Source: Trichoplax adhaerens (taxonomy: Eukaryota; Placozoa; Uniplacotomia; Trichoplacea; Trichoplacidae). Taken from it: a stretch of 64,000 nucleotides of DNA. The stretch lies in contig NW_002060944.1 in NCBI RefSeq assembly GCF_000150275.1, forward strand, positions 5,281,080 to 5,345,079, read 5' to 3'. A program made the translations under genes and the position numbers. How positions within the stretch are numbered: the stretch's first letter is position 1; the number at the start of each line of letters is the position of its first letter. The notes under the pieces were generated by a model. That model had not been told where the DNA came from. It searched no databases and worked only from the letters and a program-made list of their open reading frames with translations. Below are positions 13,619 through 31,862 of this stretch, piece after piece.

Positions 13619-16600
13619 ATGGAGGACAGATCGTTTAAAAAAGAAGCTCAAGCTGATAAATCCAACGGTAATTGCCTGGTCTGCAATGATCGTGCTTCAG
13701 GTTAGATATGTCTACTATGATAACACTGTCCACGTTACGAAATAACTTCACTACAATAATCGATAATTTACAACTTCAGAAAATGTATTTAATTCATTAA
13801 AAAATACAACATTGGGTACCGCTTTTAAATCCTACTTACTAATTTTTGATAGCTTATCAGCTGTATAATCGTTATCGAACAACTATAAACTAAACATATA
13901 ACAATAAGAAACAATTCCATAAGCAATGACTATTCAATTGAATGATATGCTGAGGCAATAAGTTATCAGTACGGTATATTTCATATTGAATAGTATCATG
14001 TATCATGTACTATCTCAAATTGAAGGTATTGCTACACATTATGGTAATGGTTTTGTGTGATAAAATTACCCATAGATCATGAATTGCTACTAATGACTTT
14101 ATTGTCGTATCACTATTGTAGTTTACTGATAAATTACTTCATGGTAATCTTGCTGATCATTCTTCACTCATTCATTTCCTAACCAATATCAGTAATGATT
14201 AAAGTCACGTTTTGATTAACGATATAATATGTGAAGGATGAGTCATAGCAATTGAATTGATAACTATAGGATACTTGTTACTTTAAGATTGCACACTTTT
14301 GCTAGTATACCGATATCTAACTTGATAACGGTACTCTTGTTTCTGTAGCTTTGTAGTTGTATGCTATAATATATATTGAACTATTTCTTTCTAGGGAGGC
14401 ATTATGGCGTTTACAGTTGTGAAGGTTGCAAGGGTTTCTTCAAGCGTACAGTGCGCAAAAATTTAACTTACACATGCCGTGATAATCGAAACTGTGATAT
14501 TGATAAAAAGCAACGAAATCGATGTCAGTATTGTCGATACCAGAAGTGTCTGCAAGTTGGTATGAAGCAAGAAGGTAAAAAAGAGTCTTTACAATATTGG
14601 TGATTGTAATAGCATAACTTTGATTATAGAATTTTAGTATTTAATTTTCTAGCTAGTAACAGCATTGATGGACAACTAAATTGTAGGAGTTTACTAACAC
14701 TGTCAATCGTATTAATGAAAGCTATAGCGTGTTTAATGAATTCCTATTAGATTTTAGTATTTTTGACTTCTATAAATTACTTTTATGAATCAATTCAAAA
14801 AGTTGTAAAGTTGTAGTATTGCAGTATAGCGTTAATATTGACGAGAGTACTTTGCGAGTCCATTACATTTCAGATGCATACTTCGGATTGTGTTAAAATT
14901 TTATAATAATGCATAAAATATGCCTTTATTAGAATTTCGATAGTGGTCATTGATAATAATTGTTTATGGGAGACATTGCCGGCGACTAAAATCGCAAGGG
15001 TTATTGTTCGATAAATAATTGTCTCTTATACTATAGTACCTGTTCTAAGAATCATGGATAGCATTCAATAGTGTATAGCCCATTGATGTTTTTCAGCAAA
15101 CGATATCTCAAGTATTAGTTTACTGTACATACTACTGTTTTGAATATTTGAAATTTCGCTTCTTACTAAAATGTTATCATTCGTTATACGTATATGCAGT
15201 ACATACACTAGATAAAGTAATTGCTTATGAAGAAATATTTATTTTTAAGGCGCTTTTATATTATGAAGGCACTATTTCGGTCAAATTTTTTGACTTTTTA
15301 AAACTTAAATTATTTCTTTTTATTATTGGTATTATCAATTTGCTGTTCATGGTGAAAACCATTACATTAATTGAGCTTACAGACGAATGTTTTGCTCCTT
15401 GTAGTATTGTCATGTTTATACTTTATTTCTAGCTGTCGACGTAGTAAAATAGGTAGTGAGGTATTTGGTACATTTTTTTATCAGTAGTCAGTTATCGATA
15501 AATTGGGCCTTGATAAAATAACTATTTCACTAGAGTTAGGAAATTGGATAACCTTAAGAGCACTTATATTATTCACATATATAAATAGGAGTGTAAATGA
15601 AGCTATTATTGTTGATTTATTTTTTAAACTTTGATGTGATCTATATATAGCCGTGCAGGAAGAGCGCGTAAAGAATAGCACACCAACTAGTAAAACCACC
15701 TTACCGATAGCAATAGCGGATGGCTTCCCATTACCGACATATGGGAACGATGAAATGCCAGTTGAAGCTATCCGAGATGCTGAATCTACGCTTAATATGA
15801 ATAGTGTACCTTACGTCGAAATGCAAAGTAACCCTGTCTTAAATATTTGTCAAGCTGCAGATAAACAACTATTTAATTTGGTTGAATGGGCCAAGAAAAT
15901 ACCCCATTTCTGTGATTTATGTGTCGATGACCAAGTAATACTTCTGAGATCTGGTTGGAATGAATTACTGATAGCTGCGTTTTCGTTTCGATCAATAGCT
16001 GTTGAAGATGGCTTGCTCTTATCGACTGGGCATTATATTCATCGCACTAGCGCGCATAATGCTGGTATTGGGGCTATATTTGATAGGATTTTAACAGAGT
16101 TGGTTAATCAAATGAGATATTTAAAAATGGATAAAACTGAATTGGGCTGTTTGAGAGCTATTATATTGTTTAATCCAGGTAGAAGAGAGAATAGAATAAT
16201 GAAGGAAAATTTCTTGTAATATGTTTAACATTTATATTTGAGAGGACATACAGTAGATTGCATATTATATTTTGGTGATATAAATTGGAACCGGTATCGC
16301 AGATTGTCACTACTGTCAAACAAATGAATATTGCGCTTTTGGCTAAAGTAACTTATAGTATCGTGATACAAATTCGAAAATCATACAGTAAATTGTCACC
16401 TTCAATAGCCGATATGTAATGAGCATAAAATGTTATACAATTTTCTCATCTATTTATTTGTTGGTAGTAACTAACGCTACGGTATTAGTATCGTCTAAGT
16501 GATTTTTATGACTAAAAGAGAAATTTTAAAAATTGTTTTATTCTACTGCTAACTTTTGATGTTTTGTATGTGCTAGATGTTCGCGGTTTGACATCAGCTG

Positions 16601-16824
16601 ATAGGGTTGAAAAGTATCGAGAGCTGGTATATGGAGCTCTAGAGGCTTACGTCAAGAAAAGGTTTCCTGACCAGCTCTGTCGCTTTGCTAAACTACTGCT
16701 TCGATTGCCGGCCTTAAGAGCGATAAGTTTAAAGACCTTGGAGCATCTTTTCTTTTATAAATTAATTGGTGATCCACCAATTGACACATTCTTAATGGAA
16801 ATGCTGGAAACAGGCAGTTCTTAA
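13619..16824 (+). CDS. RXR: Retinoid X receptor (nuclear receptor NR2B)
   Basis: Ligand-activated nuclear transcription factor and the usual heterodimer partner of other nuclear receptors. There are four exons: 13619-13700, 14395-14574, 15651-16178 and 16577-16824, giving 345 aa with all junctions in phase. The DNA-binding domain covers residues 19-84: zinc finger 1 uses C19, C22, C36 and C39, finger 2 uses C55, C61, C71 and C74, and the P-box is CEGCKG (36-41). The ligand-binding domain fills about residues 115-345. It keeps the helix 5 arginine in 'FSFRSIAV', the 'FDRILTEL' segment and an AF-2 core FLMEML (335-340). The start at 13619 is the only ATG in frame with finger 1 in this exon. It leaves an A/B domain of only 18 residues, so an upstream coding exon is possible, but none was seen. 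Identity as RXR and not COUP or HNF4 rests on the P-box, the hinge 'AVQEER' and the C-terminus. Intron 2 is about 1.1 kb. Confidence 0.97.
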
Positions 16825-18837
16825 ATAGATCATTTCCTTTCTTTCAATCCTTTTGTGTTGAAAGATGATGAGATGGATTGTAAAATAGTAGCTGTCTTGT
16901 ATTGTGGGTCAGTAAGTGTTGTTTTTGTTATGTTACCAAATTTTTCGTAGTTAATAGAAAATGACCGAGAAATTGTACTGTAGTTTGTTTTAATATTACT
17001 GTAATATTTGATTTTTATCTTCATTTTATATAAAAATTTATCCACCGAATCACTCTTGTACATAAAACTATATGTTAAATCGCTGTTACGATATACCATA
17101 AGATAGCGCAAAGTTAAACATAACCTGTTTTGGCAATATGCAGTTTTTAATCTTAATTTCGTTTTACTTTTATTGCCATACCTATCGATGTAGCGTAGTA
17201 GTATGAGTTATTGTATGGCGTATAATAGACTTGTAATTTACTAGTGTAACTTACCGGTGTCGATACAATAACAACTACTATGAAGATCTTCAGGCAGCAA
17301 CCTCAACTAAAATCTAATTAATTAATTATGAGTGCAGATTGGTTTTTTTATTCCTATTGTTTAAGACGCCTATCTTCTATTTAGTCGTAATGGTGGTCTT
17401 CGATTAAAGCATGCCTATATTATATGCGCATTTAATGATAACTAAAACTTTTAGCGATTGAATGAGACAATTTATATATACGACGTATGTGACTCTTATT
17501 TTATTATACATCGTATACTGCGATAAAGAGAGAGATCGCTAAGTGTATAGCTAGATTTCAGGTTTGCTATGCAGCCATTTTGTCGACTTTTCTTTATAAT
17601 CTTGCTTGTTTTAATAACAGCAATACGTCAAACCTATTAGGTCTATATAGGGTTGGAGATCGACCCAAAATCATGTTTCGATTAGCTTTAACTAGCATTG
17701 AATGTATATTATTATCTATAGCCCAACGAGAACATTATTTTGGTTGTATCATTATTACAAGTAGCTTGACGTTTAATTTGCACAATTTGGTTACTAGCCT
17801 TCCTAGATAATCGTAGAATAGTAATAATGAATAACTGTAATTGAAATAAAGAGTATCAGATAACTAAAATGATATCAGAGTGACAGTTCCTACGGAATGA
17901 GCATTACGCGTAATTTAAATTACCAGTGTTTATTGGAGATATCGTGAATGTTCTGTTTAACTTTAATTAGTATGAAAAGGCTATTTAATTATCAGGTACA
18001 CGCTGGTAGTCTGTATACTTTCCATGGGTGATTCCACAATAAAATGTCGTTACTTCTCAACAAAGATGATAGAAACAACATAAAGTAACGTAAAAGCCTA
18101 TTGATTTGCAGCGATGACCTTTCATGTAATACATTGAATTAGTAAACTGAACTCTACATTAAATATGTATTAATATTTAAATATTAATAACTATGATAGA
18201 AATATGGCAATGATATTGCTATGGCGTTTGCCAGTCCTTGTTATGTTTACTCATTGAGTATTATATATTTTATTAACGTTATTGTCAGTTATGTACAGTA
18301 TAGTATACTGTATGCTGTCTTAAAGTCTATTATCTATCTAGCTTTTTATCGATCAACTACATACGGATAAAAGAGCGTTGTAGGCATTTATTCGGAAATG
18401 TTAAATATTCGATTATGTTGGCTTTTATTAAATATATTTTTATAATATAATTAAAACGAGGAAGAACTCAGCCAGGTGGTGTAGCATTTTAAAATGATGT
18501 TAGGTAGTTATTAGATATCGATGGCGAAAGAATCTTAACTCTCCATATAGGATATTTACTAACTTATCTTAAAATATCTAAGATACATTTGTATTAATAC
18601 AGTCGCTGTTCTCCGTATATCAGTTTTATTTCAGAATCGATTCTGGAATGCGGTTGTGATAGGAAACCGCAAGCGTTTATTTTGCTATGCTATTTTGACG
18701 TATATACAGTATATATGTACATGTAATGTAAATGGTTCAACGCTGATGATTGCATACCGGAAAATACCTCATCATGCTAATAAATTTTAAAAATTGATGG
18801 TGAAAGGAGTGCATTCATACTTTACACTAGCTGATAA
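16825..18837. other. Intergenic spacer RXR-RCL1 (convergent)
   Basis: About 2 kb between the RXR stop and the RCL1 stop, so it holds both 3' ends. No further gene is supported. The short open frames within it have no recognisable similarity. Confidence 0.7.
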
Positions 18838-19950
18838 TTATGTACTTTTCTTACTGATATTGACGTAATTTATGCCTAAACAAGACAGTACTAGTGATTG
18901 CAAATCACTTTCTTCATCAGTTAAAGCATCAATTTTAAACATAACCTGGAAAAAATCTTTTAAATGTCTTAAAAATGCTACAGTATAATCTGTTAAAGGT
19001 CCAGTTCTAATTTTGCCAACATCAGGAGGACCCAAAGCAATCATTAACAAGGCTAAGGTTTGATGTGTTGCATCGATACAACCACCTTGCTTGATTTCAG
19101 ATAATAGCTTATATGCAGCATATTGACCAATATCTTCAGGCAATTTCTGATCGGATACATCAGCAGTCAGTTGTGACGAATACATGACACCGGAGGTTGT
19201 AGTAGCTGTTAAAGTAACACCAAATCCAGGTGATAGACCACTTTGGTTACCTTTACAATGATCAACATAAATGTATAAATCGGAAATAAAGGGATTTAAG
19301 CTATTTCGACAGCTATCAATAATACGATTAGCCATGGCGGGCGATACACGTGTTGTATAGCTCAGACCGCGTATTTTCTTGACTTTACCCGTTTCTAACA
19401 TATTAACAGTGTTCAACTGCCTAATAACTGGGCAACGAAGGAAGATTTCACCTCCACCTTTAGGCATGGATCCGCGCTTATTGATGGTTAATTCCAATCC
19501 TTCATCTAAACCGAATTTTTCCATTAATTTTAACGTTACCATTTTAATAGTATCAACGCTAGGATCATGACCACCATTGGTGATACCTTGTAAAGTTAAT
19601 TGCAAGGCAGTCTTACAAAAAGGTGCTAAGCAAAGTATAGGTTCTAGATAGTATCCAAGACTACGACTTCCGCTACTGCAATCGTGACTCAGTATACCAC
19701 CATTGATAGTACCTGGTTTATACATCAACTTTGTACCAGTGTGATTGATAATTATTTCGCTACCATTGCACATTTTTTCTAACAACTTGATGAAATTTGC
19801 TTCATGTTCTTGCAAGCCAGGCTCGTCATCTTTGCTACGTATATCAACAATTTTCACTGGTCTTCCACTCAATGTCGATAGTAATAATCTTTGCCTAAAG
19901 AAATTACTGCCATGATAAGTTAACCATCGAGTTTGATAATCACTTGGCAT
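18838..19950 (-). CDS. RCL1: RNA 3'-terminal phosphate cyclase-like protein
   Basis: Single-exon gene of 370 aa, essentially the length of animal RCL1. RCL1 is a nucleolar protein of the small-subunit processome; with BMS1 it acts in the early cleavages that release 18S rRNA. It belongs to the RtcA cyclase superfamily but is regarded as non-catalytic for end cyclisation. Family landmarks that can be read are 'GGILSHDC' (about 84-91), 'GITNGGHDPSVD' (about 122-133), the glycine-rich 'RGSMPKGGGEIF' (about 159-170) and a C-terminal 'GPLTDYTVAFLRHLKDFFQ' block. The start follows directly on 'TTGATAGCTCTACTTTTC' 5' sequence, and the residues after it fit the family start, so it is preferred. It lies in the same orientation as ABCC10, about 960 bp downstream of that gene's stop, with its own promoter presumably in that gap. 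Confidence 0.96.
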   Translation of the reverse strand: MPSDYQTRWLTYHGSNFFRQRLLLSTLSGRPVKIVDIRSKDDEPGLQEHEANFIKLLEKMCNGSEIIINHTGTKLMYKPGTINGGILSHDCSSGSRSLGYYLEPILCLAPFCKTALQLTLQGITNGGHDPSVDTIKMVTLKLMEKFGLDEGLELTINKRGSMPKGGGEIFLRCPVIRQLNTVNMLETGKVKKIRGLSYTTRVSPAMANRIIDSCRNSLNPFISDLYIYVDHCKGNQSGLSPGFGVTLTATTTSGVMYSSQLTADVSDQKLPEDIGQYAAYKLLSEIKQGGCIDATHQTLALLMIALGPPDVGKIRTGPLTDYTVAFLRHLKDFFQVMFKIDALTDEESDLQSLVLSCLGINYVNISKKST

Positions 19951-20908
19951 GTTGATAGCTCTACTTTTCTTGCCAACTTATCCTATCTGCAAGGTTGAAA
20001 ACGACAGTATACTTGATTTCTTTCTTCTTTTAAGATAGTTTTGCAGCAATTATAACTTTTAGCTCCCGTGAGCTCGTGACAGTGTTGGGACCTGGCCTGG
20101 CCCAATACGCATGCGTTAACCTGATACTGGCAATCATTCATCGACAAGGTGCTTGAACTAAGGTACTTTCTAGTATGCGAGTGAAAAACTACTATCCGAA
20201 GGTAATGTTGTAAGCAGGATACTCATAAAGTTGTGTTATGTAGTGCTATAGAAGAAGAAATGGGGGAGTACTCAGTCATGGACGAGAAGTCCATGACTTA
20301 GTATACAGACAGCATGATGATGATGATACAAATATCATACAATTCTGTTCAGTCCACTGAGAGACCACAGTACTAATTTACAGTACTATACTCAGTACAG
20401 TGTACTGTATTGTAGAGGGTAATCAGATTAGCAGTAGAGAAATTATCTCTAAAATAGAGAACCGGCTTTCTGCTATTTTAAAGTTGTCCCTACAACAGTA
20501 CATAACAAATTAAAACTCTTTATTTTGAATAAATACAGTCCGTGACACATCAATGTTTATAACCTGATACTTGAGATAGAGAAATATTAACACTTTCTGT
20601 TTTGATAATTACATACAAAGTAAATCATAAACTAGGATATTAGACAGATTCCATAAATGCTCATTTCCAGCAAGTACGAAGTCCTCCTTCCATGAGTTAT
20701 AAACATGCCCTATGCATTAATTAACATTGCTTTTCAGATCTTACTGTTTACTCTGAGCAACGAGTTCTAGTTTAGATATTGCTATTAGATATGATTATTG
20801 TCCTATGCAAGTTAACAATGCAATCCATAAATAATTCAATAGTGTTTTCGGCAGTTATCACATATTTGAATATAAAAATATAAAAATTGGAACATTAAGA
20901 TAATAATC
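19951..20908. other. Spacer ABCC10-RCL1, presumed RCL1 promoter
   Basis: No gene is seen. The spacer must carry the ABCC10 3' end and the RCL1 5' region. It contains a perfect 10-bp inverted repeat with a 5-base loop (20274-20283 and 20289-20298) and a short GTAC/CAGTA-type run near 20380-20415. The 300 bp next to the RCL1 start are noticeably less AT-rich than the rest. Confidence 0.6.
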
Positions 20909-28169
<7,261 letters not shown>

Positions 28170-28757
28170 CTTGATACAATAATATCCAATAGGTGAATTT
28201 GGTAATTATAAATGTTTACAATCAAAGCAAGATCTACGCATATGAATTAGGAATAGATTAATCGTCAATCGGAGTGAAATAGTTCTATGCTAAAGTGACA
28301 AGAAGAGGAATATACTTTATTGTAGTCCAGTTTTGGGGTTATAGCCTAAAACGTAAATCTTGACGTCATTGATAGACTAGGATAAGGAAGAATAGAATTA
28401 GCTTGGAAACTGGAATTCTACAGTGCTGTACAATGAAGGTGTTAATTAATAAGAGGTAATAATGATCTGTCAGAGCACAAGCAGTGCAGTAGTCTACAGA
28501 CCTTATGCATAATATCATCATCGCACTTTCTTTAATGCTTACCGTATCATCGAGTCTGAATTCAACGTGGTCAATGTTGACAGGAGCAATTTTGACGTGT
28601 TATAATTATCAGGTGAAGATCACGCACGTAGTGAAAAACCAGTCGGTGAAGACCAACAGGTAACGTTCAACTCTTACCACAGAACATCGATCTAACATCT
28701 ATGTCAATCTGATATAATTTATCATGGCTTTGGTCTACCTTACTACTATCACTGTTG

Positions 28758-29245
28758 TTGCTTGCAGTGAGAATTGAAGATATTCAAGCTAGGCACGATT
28801 CCTTTTCGATTTGAACTCTCTGCCACTTCTTGTCTTGTCTAGTCTATGCAGCGAGCTCAATCTTCCTAGGGAAATGAATGATACCCTCAAGACAATAACA
28901 AGGGCTAGATAGGCGACAGTCGCTGTTGGGGTGACCTGTTTACACGCTACAACAGTACTGGACGGTAAGTTATCCTACAGTGTACAGTACTGTCTCTACA
29001 GTAGCAACACTTGGTACTGTGAAGAAGTACTGTAGTACCTGAACTTACAGTACTGTACAGTATCATCGTTGCTTGCAGTGAGAATTGAAGATATTCAAGC
29101 TAGGCACGATTTCTTTTTGATTTGAACTCTCTGTCACTTCTTGTCTTGTCTAGTCTACGCAGCGAGCTCAATCTTCCTATGGAAATGAATGATGCCGTAA
29201 AGACAATATCACCGTTGTTGCTTGCAGTGAGAATTGAAGATATTT
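28758..29245. repeat. Duplicated ~140-bp segment, 311-bp offset, plus partial third copy
   Basis: The segment starting 'cttgcagtgagaattgaag' at 28761 and running to about 28898 recurs at 29072-29209 with only a few substitutions. A third, truncated copy starts at 29221 and ends in a GTAC/CAGTA run. A second pair, near 28967-29045 and 29437-29525 ('tatcctacagtgtacagtac', then 'tacagtagcaacactt'), is more diverged. The pattern suggests local duplication of a mosaic containing both the unique segment and the pentanucleotide repeats. Confidence 0.88.
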
Positions 29246-29330
29246 GTACAGTACTGTACAGTACTGTACTGTACTACAGTACTGTACTGTACTGTATACT
29301 AGGCATTTTCTGGTACTGTACACTGTAGCG
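29246..29330. repeat. CAGTA/TACTG pentanucleotide repeat cluster
   Basis: Runs of (TACTG)n that switch to the complementary (CAGTA)n at GTAC palindromes, producing strings such as 'tacagtactgtactgtac'. Runs of the same type occur near 9700-10420, 12020-12060, 20380-20415, 37330-37520, 43515-43585, 48400-48425 and 49770-49870. All of these lie outside the exons annotated here. Confidence 0.85.
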
Positions 29331-29962
29331 TTAGCAGTGTGCTTCACTGTTGGTAGTTGAACTCTATAGTATTTCATAGTCATAGTAGAATACTATACAA
29401 GTAGGAGTGTTCATTTACAGTACAGTACAGTACAGTAGGAAGCTATCCTACAATGTACAGTACTTTGCCTACAGTAGCAACACTTCGTATTGTAGGAAAG
29501 TACTGTACTAGATCGTACTTGAAGTTGCCATATCATACTGGAATACAGTACTGTACATTGTACAAGTTGATCGTGTTGATCTGCGACACGGTTTCAGGCG
29601 GTTTTCACCCTATTAAGCTGAAGTCAGTGGATGAGACGCCTTTTAAGAGTGAGCTACCTGCGGTATCATACTGTGTTGCAAACACGGTGTTGGCTCTTAT
29701 ACAAAGCCATATGGAGATACTGTGATTCAATACGCTGTATTGATTTGTAGCACGGTTTTACTCTATACCGTCGGTTTTAGGTGGTACAGTCCAGTCGTAC
29801 AGTATCGCATGACAGTGAGACTTGCCTAACTACTAGAGTCAATAGTTCCGACGGCCTCCTTGTGCGCCCTTCAGCATCGGACTTGCACATTTTAGACTTG
29901 TGCTTACTCTTCGTCAAAGCAACAGAAAGTGGCTATTAAAGATACCACTGGTAGTCGATATC

Positions 29963-31271
29963 ATGGTTGTGGCAATTCGTTTAGCACTGCATGGTTGTCG
30001 TCATCGACCTTTTTACCATATAGTTGTTGCTAATAAAAGGAGTAAGAGGAATGGACTCCCACTTGAGCAGGTGAAGCTCTAATGATGCCATATTGATAAG
30101 GGCTAAATGAAAGATAGAGCCAACTTGATGCAGTATTTCCTAGCTACTTTTGCAGTTGTTAACCTCATCAATTTCTCCTTTTAGGTTGGTTCATTCGATC
30201 CATTACCTAATAGAAGCAATGAGAAATTGGTTGCTTTAAATATTGAGCGTATAAAGTAAGTTTTACGAATGTTACAACGTCAGTCGAGGAGCATCCTTTC
30301 GCTGCGTTGCAATACTGCCTGTTTTGATACCTGTTCAAGATCTAGTTTAGCTTTCAAACCTTTCTCTATTTCAATATCGAAACCAAACCAAGCCAAGTAT
30401 CTACATAAAATTCAGTGAGCTGCTGCACGTATCTCACTGCCCAATAAACTGCTTCTAAAATTACAAAATCATGCAACACGCAAGTGAACTTTGTATTCTA
30501 TATCCAATAAAGAGAGGCTTATATTGTACGCGTAATAATTTCTCTAGAATGATAATGGAAATGTAATAGATTATAAATATAGCGAAAAGTAGCGCCTAGT
30601 TAATAGTTATCACACTAGAATGGGGAATGGTGAACTGCTACGGTGCCATTCTATATTTCTTTCTAATGTCCCTTGTTGTCCACAATTTCGATACATTAAA
30701 AGTTAAGGCGGTACTTCATCATAGACATATTGGAAAAATCGATTCGTATATGAAAGATAAGCAGACTTGACATTTGCACTTTGGCAGTGTTTCAGATTTG
30801 GATGATAACACATTTTATAAATGCTATGCATATTGATACACTACAGTCCTAGAAATAAATAACTTAGTGGCCCATTAACGATTTATTTCTACGTTTCAGG
30901 TATTGGCTAGGTGTCGGAGCTCAACCTACTAAACCAGTTACAGCTCTTCTCGCCATGGTAACGATAGCATTGTAGCATATCGACTTCTTTATATTATCAA
31001 TACATATGCTCCCTGTATACTATAGCATGTGTAACTTGGCTATTCTTAATTGAAACATAGTGGATCAGTCATAACGACATCAATATCCCCTTAGTACGGA
31101 GCGTACTTATCACACTAGAATATATCTTATATGAGATAAGTGAAATAATTCTTTGTATTGTAGGCTGGAATATTACCGATACATCCTAGAATAGAATACG
31201 AAGCCACTAGAAGGTTAAAGATGAAAGAAAGTAATAAAAATACTGAAGCATCGGAAGACACTACTGCTTAA
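29963..31271 (+). CDS. MRPS16: Mitochondrial small ribosomal subunit protein bS16m
   Basis: Component of the mitochondrial ribosome small subunit, a homologue of bacterial S16. Four exons, 29963-30070, 30185-30255, 30900-30957 and 31164-31271, give 114 aa. The sequence begins 'MVVAIRLALHGCRHRPFYH', which aligns with the very start of bacterial S16, so the ATG at 29963 is preferred over the in-frame upstream ATG at 29900. Further landmarks are 'VGSFDPLPN' and 'YWLGVGAQPTKPV'. The C-terminus is charged and rich in Lys, Asn and Glu. With the 29963 start there is no obvious separate mitochondrial presequence; starting at 29900 would add 21 partly basic residues that could serve as one, so the choice is not certain. 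It converges on ECHDC1, with 590 bp between the two stop codons. Confidence 0.93.
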
Positions 31272-31862
31272 AAGGCTTTTATAGTACGCTAGTAACCATA
31301 TAGGCGTACTTGTATCTGCTGCGTTAACGTTTGCATTTAGGTATAGCCTCTCGAAGAAATAATCACAGCTGTTGCATACCGTACTTCGAAAACTTCAATT
31401 TAATAGCGAAAGGCATTGTACTATACACTGTATGACCTGTTATGATATATTTAAAGACAAATCAAATATTGTTTATTTAAGTATACTTATAATTAAGATA
31501 TATATATATATATGTGCTCGTATATATTTTATATTATGTGATCAATTTGATGTGAGTGCACATGTAGACCTAAGAATTTTGCCATCATACAAAAATGTAA
31601 AAATGTAAGAGTGTACCTAGTTTTTGTTATTATGAATGTAATTGCCATTTAGACTGTTTTTTGAAACTCCTGCAAGGAGCCGTGATATTAAGCTGATATT
31701 CATAGCAAAAATAAATAATGACACTCCAATAGCAGCATTTGAGCGTACTATCGTATGCATCGTACATCCTTATTACTTTCAAGCGTCAAATATTTGTGAA
31801 GACCTTTATCTATTCAATACGATAGGTCGACAGCCTCTAATGTACGAATACGGATTTAAATT
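31272..31862. other. Convergent spacer MRPS16-ECHDC1
   Basis: About 590 bp of AT-rich sequence between two stop codons, including a (TA)n-like run near 31500. It should hold both polyadenylation regions. No gene is seen. Confidence 0.7.

Larger units (their letters stand above)
28170..29962. other. Divergent spacer ABCC10-MRPS16 with repeats
   Basis: About 1.8 kb between two gene starts, so it should hold both promoters. Much of it is duplicated sequence and GTAC/CAGTA repeats (annotated separately). Open frames in it run through these repeats and have no recognisable similarity. Confidence 0.65.

Noticed and set aside
15148-15432. 94-codon plus-strand open frame in RXR intron 2
   Set aside because: It lies wholly inside an intron between two phase-consistent RXR exons, has a biased hydrophobic composition typical of AT-rich chance frames and resembles no family.
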